This document shows, one piece after another, positions 61,276 to 64,000 of a stretch of DNA of 64,000 bases. Each line of letters opens with the position of its first letter. The stretch's first letter is position 1. The notes under the pieces are model-generated. The model was not told the DNA's origin and made no database searches. It saw nothing but the letters and a program-made list of their open reading frames with translations. The stretch is taken from contig JBCLBO010000008.1 of assembly GCA_038916785.1 (NCBI GenBank), positions 1 through 64,000 on the forward strand, read 5' to 3'. A program made the translations under genes and the position numbers. Source of the DNA: VFKU01 sp038916785. GTDB lineage: Bacteria; Hydrogenedentota; Hydrogenedentia; Hydrogenedentales; GCA-2746185.

Positions 61276-61376
61276 CCACCAAAGTGCTCATCGCCGAGAT
61301 CCCGGAGAAGAAAGACGCTCCGATGGGCGGCGGCCACGGCGGCGGCATGGAAGACATGATGTAAGCGATTCGCATT
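61252..61376 (+). pseudogene. Duplicated 3' end of groL
   Basis: About 118 bases from 61252 match the groL 3' end (59109 on) at roughly 94% by eye, through the TAA at 61362-61364 and six bases beyond. In its own frame it reads SVASLLLTTKVLIAEIPEKK, then DAPMGGGHGGGMEDMM. Changes (GAA to AAA, GAA to GAG, TCT to GCT) make it an older or separate copy rather than a fresh duplication. No start or ATPase part is present. Confidence 0.85.
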
Positions 61377-61387
61377 CTGATCGTTCT

Positions 61388-61428
61388 CCGTCCCGCGGGT
61401 TTACGCCCGCGGGGCGGTTTTTATTTTT
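61388..61428 (+). terminator. Terminator after the groL tail copy
   Basis: Stem CCGTCCCGCGGG (61388-61399) pairs with CCCGCGGGGCGG (61406-61417) with one G-T pair, followed by a T-rich tract to 61428. Distinct sequence from the groESL terminator. Confidence 0.8.
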
Positions 61429-61513
61429 ACTCCGTGGCGGCGTCCCGTTTATGCTGGAGAGGAATGAGGCGAGTCCGCGGCGGGGCCGCGGGCGTCACGC
61501 GGAGGGTGCTTTG

Positions 61514-62398
61514 ATGGTTGCGAAGAAAACGCGGGGTGTGCCGCGGGCCAAGGGGGTGTCCAAGGGGCGCGGTAAAAAGGTCGCGGGGCTGGGCACGGCC
61601 CAGCCCGTGTATACGATGGACAGTTTTCTCTCGGGATCGTTTCGCGGGGGCGGGCGGCGGAAAGCGGTGGACGAGGCGCAGGCGTTGATGTACGACGCGT
61701 GGGAGGCGCCGACCCGCAAGCGGGCGCTCGAGCTGTGCCAGAAGGCGCTGGAGGTGTCCGCAGACTGCGCCGACGCATACGTGATGTTGGCACAGAAGGC
61801 GCATTGGCTCCAGGAAGCGGTCGCGATTTACCGAAGAGGCGTCGCGGCCGGCGAGCGGGCGATCGGCAAGAAGGCGTTCAAGGAGAACGTAGGACACTTC
61901 TGGGGGATACTGGAGACCCGGCCGTATATGCGCGCGTTGCAGGGGCTGGCGATGACGCTGTGGGAGGATAGACAACGCGAGGAGGCCATCGAGCATTTCT
62001 GGGAACTGCTTCGGCTCAATCCGAACGACAATCAGGGCAATCGCGATCTGCTTATGCCGCGCTTGATCGAACTCGGGCGCGACGAGGACGCCGAGCGGCT
62101 GTATAAACAGTACCGCGAAGGCATAACGGCCGGGTGGAAATACTCGAGGGCGCTGCTCGACTTCCGCAAGCACGGGGATTCCGCGGTGTCCAAGAAGTCG
62201 TTGCGTCAGGCGTTGAAGCAAAACCCGCACGTGCCGGCATTCGTGCTTGGACGCAAGAAAATGCCCCGATACCTTCCCGAGTCTTTCGGTTTTGGTGACG
62301 AGAACGAGGCCATTGGATACGCCTTCGGCGACAAGGCCGCCTGGAAGGCAACGCCCGGAGCGCTGGAATGGCTCGCCGCCACGGCGAAGGCGAAATAG
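61514..62398 (+). CDS. Tetratricopeptide-type protein (ST7-like)
   Basis: Protein of 294 residues from ATG 61514, with GGAGGG upstream. A basic start is followed by TPR-like helices: ALELCQKALEVSADCADAYV, FWGILETRPYMRALQGLAMTLW, EAIEHFWELLRLNPNDNQGNRDLL. This order is reminiscent of the ST7/TPR group found in bacteria and eukaryotes. No signal peptide. Partner unknown. It follows the groL tail copy and terminator. Confidence 0.7.
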   Translation: MVAKKTRGVPRAKGVSKGRGKKVAGLGTAQPVYTMDSFLSGSFRGGGRRKAVDEAQALMYDAWEAPTRKRALELCQKALEVSADCADAYVMLAQKAHWLQEAVAIYRRGVAAGERAIGKKAFKENVGHFWGILETRPYMRALQGLAMTLWEDRQREEAIEHFWELLRLNPNDNQGNRDLLMPRLIELGRDEDAERLYKQYREGITAGWKYSRALLDFRKHGDSAVSKKSLRQALKQNPHVPAFVLGRKKMPRYLPESFGFGDENEAIGYAFGDKAAWKATPGALEWLAATAKAK

Positions 62399-62798
62399 TC
62401 CGGCGAGTAAGAGATTCGGGGAGGGCCGCCGTCTGGACGTAGTGACGTGATTGCTCTGAAATTCGCCGCGACTAGAGCAAATTAACCACCGATGGATACT
62501 GATGGACACGGATAACTTCCGTAAAAAGGGATCGATCCAGAGTTCGATCGTATCAATCGTCTATTAAATAAAACGCTCTGTACTTCGCCCTGCGGGTTTC
62601 GGCCCGCGGGGCGGATTTCGTTTGCGGCGGGACTCGCGCGGGACGGGGGATTGCCTACAGCGTTTTAACCAATTATGGACACGGTCAGACTCTCGGAGGT
62701 CCCGATTTTGAGGGAGTGATCAGTATCTACCGGTGGTTAATTGGCCTAGACTGGCCCTGGCGGTTCGGCATTTTTTTTAGTTTCGGGGCCTACCGCTA
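62399..62798. other. Non-coding gap with degenerate repeats
   Basis: Contains CCACCGATGGATACTGAT-type motif (62485), a hairpin CCCTGCGGG/CCCGCGGGG (62587-62614) without a T-tract, and nothing that looks coding. Confidence 0.45.
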
Positions 62799-62828
62799 TT
62801 GTCAAACTATGGGCCTATCCTTTATACT
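62799..62828 (+). promoter_or_regulatory. Promoter of the histidine kinase
   Basis: TTGTCA 62799-62804, 18-base spacer, TATACT 62823-62828, about 100 bases before ATG 62932. Confidence 0.6.
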
Positions 62829-62931
62829 GTGAAGCATTGTAGTGGGACGGTGTATCGTTCATATTTGTGCTTTGTGTCTCTATTCGTTGGGATGGGCGAC
62901 ACTGGATTGAGGCGGGGCGCAGGGGGGCTTC

Positions 62932-64000
62932 ATGGCTTCGTACGACGCGTTTGCGGACATCTTTCATGTATTGCGGGCCGTGCCGGCCATACTTTTTGCA
63001 TTGAATGGGGAAGGCCGTGTGGCGATGTGGAACGCCGAATCGGAGGCCGCGTTCGGGGTGAAGGCCTCGGAGCCCTCGGGCGCACGCTGGAGGAGCTGCG
63101 GCTGGGGTGGGATGAGGCGGCGGTCGGAGAGCTGATGCAGCGGGCCGGGACTGCGGATGTGCGATCGCGGGGGCGGAACGGCCGGCCGCGGACGTTGCGG
63201 TTATCGGTGACCCCCATCGGGGTGAATGGCGGTGGGCCGGTCGGGACGCTGATTACTGCGCGGGACATTACGCAGCAGGTGGAATTGGATGCGCAGGTGC
63301 GGCAGGCGCAGAAGTTGGAGGCCATAGGGAGACTGGCCGCGGGGATTGCGCATGAAATCAATACGCCGGCGCAGTTCGCGGGTCATAACCTGTATTTCCT
63401 TGAAAGCGCGTTCGGGAAAATCGTGGGCGTGTTGTCGGAGTACCGGGATTTTCTGGCGCGTGCCCGCGCCGGAGAGTTGGACGTCGAAACGATTGCGGCG
63501 GCGGCGGAACGTCTGGAGAAACTGAAAATTGACCTTTTGATACGTGAGACTCCGAAAGCGATTTCGCAGGCGACCGAGGGAATCAACCGGATTTCGGAGA
63601 TCGTGGGGGCGATGCGCGAGCTGACGTACTCCGGCGCCAAGGAAAAGGTCGCGACGGACATCAACCAGGCGCTTCAGAACGCGATTTTATTGTCGAGCAG
63701 CGAATGGAAGCTTGTGGCGGAGGTGAAGACGGAACTGGATCCAGCATTGCCGTTGGTGCCTTGTCTTCCGGGCGAGATCAGTCAGGTTTTTGTGAACATC
63801 ATTGTGAACGCCGCCCAGGCGATCACGGGAGCCAAATCGGCCGTAGAGCCGGGACGCGTGGACACGATCACGGTACGCACCCGGACGGACGGAAGATGGG
63901 CCGTGATCGAGATCGCGGACACCGGGCCGGGAATTGCGGAAGAGTTCCACGAATTGGTGTTCGATCCGTTCTTCACAACCAAGGGAGTGGGTGAGGGTAC
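62932..64000 (+). pseudogene. Histidine kinase with PAS domain, frameshifted near 63072, 3' end outside window
   Basis: ATG 62932 has AGGGGGGC upstream. Frame 1 reads the PAS start (ASYDAFADIFHVLRAVPAIL) and stops at 63135. A second frame from ~63078 gives LGWDEAAVGELMQRAGTADV, the phosphoacceptor EAIGRLAAGIAHEINTPAQF, ATP-binding EISQVFVNIIVNAAQAITG, IADTGPGIAEEF and FDPFFTTKG to the window end. Inserting one G (GAGCCC to GAGGCCC) near 63072 rejoins both frames as VKASEALGRTL. Either a recent deletion or an assembly error; without it this is a cytoplasmic PAS histidine kinase. Confidence 0.75.

Noticed and set aside
59374..61376. Beta-propeller gene as a transposon insertion into groL
   Set aside because: No transposase, terminal inverted repeats or target duplication seen at its edges.

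Overview
This is a 64 kb piece of a GC-rich bacterial chromosome with no rRNA, tRNA, CRISPR, prophage or intact transposase that I could find. The gene content points to a flagellated diderm bacterium: a flagellar export block, a flagellin, an LpxH-like lipid A hydrolase, UppP, GroESL with a CIRCE operator, ClpS/ClpA/Aat, and three signal peptidases I. Serine/threonine kinase-FGE fusions, CFI-box and TM-Arg C-terminal sorting tails, very abundant palindromic repeats and many domain-level oddities suggest a poorly sampled phylum (for example Hydrogenedentota, Sumerlaeota or Planctomycetota-like). The phylum is an inference and cannot be settled from this window.

Layout. 1-4.7 kb: a kinase-FGE fusion (runs off the left edge), a PilZ-like protein and a secreted CFI-box protein. 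5.2-11.9 kb: flagellar export and placement operon fliQ-fliR-flhB-flhA-flhF-flhG. 12-17.2 kb: methyltransferase, SpoIID-like protein directly abutting anmK, and rtcB. 17.2-21.3 kb: a 55-residue membrane ORF, a repeat block, a decayed gene, a polysaccharide deacetylase and a crotonase with a signal peptide. 21.7-28 kb: DnaA-like ATPase/coiled-coil protein, PP2C phosphatase, then on the minus strand a J-like protein, a repeat-type hypothetical, lepB and lpxH-like. 28.4-34.5 kb: N-degron cluster clpS, CDGSH protein, clpA and aat, followed by two thioredoxin-fold exported proteins and a DUF309 protein. 34.8-41.7 kb (minus): gap-pgk-rpsO-pnp-M16 protease-dut. 41.8-43.7 kb (minus): Panacea antitoxin with a frameshifted toxin partner, and uppP. 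44-50.8 kb: recO, lepA, two tandem double-domain signal peptidases, a SixA-type phosphatase and a short flagellin. 50.8-56.8 kb (minus): two tiny membrane proteins, a beta-helix surface protein, collided gene remnants, an HDOD protein with a zinc ribbon, ftsY and a zinc-ribbon membrane protein. 57-62.4 kb: CIRCE-groES-groL, a beta-propeller surface protein inserted between groL and a duplicated groL 3' end, and a TPR protein. 62.9-64 kb: a frameshifted histidine kinase that runs off the right edge.

Themes. Protein export and folding recur (three SPase I, FtsY, LepA, GroESL, ClpSA/Aat). Intergenic space is dominated by GTAG...CTAC palindromes of several sequence families, which resemble REP elements of the RAYT type. 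Several genes carry single-base deletions or are truncated. Some of these may be assembly errors. Others, such as the groL tail duplication and the zinc-ribbon fragments around the HDOD gene, look like real rearrangement.
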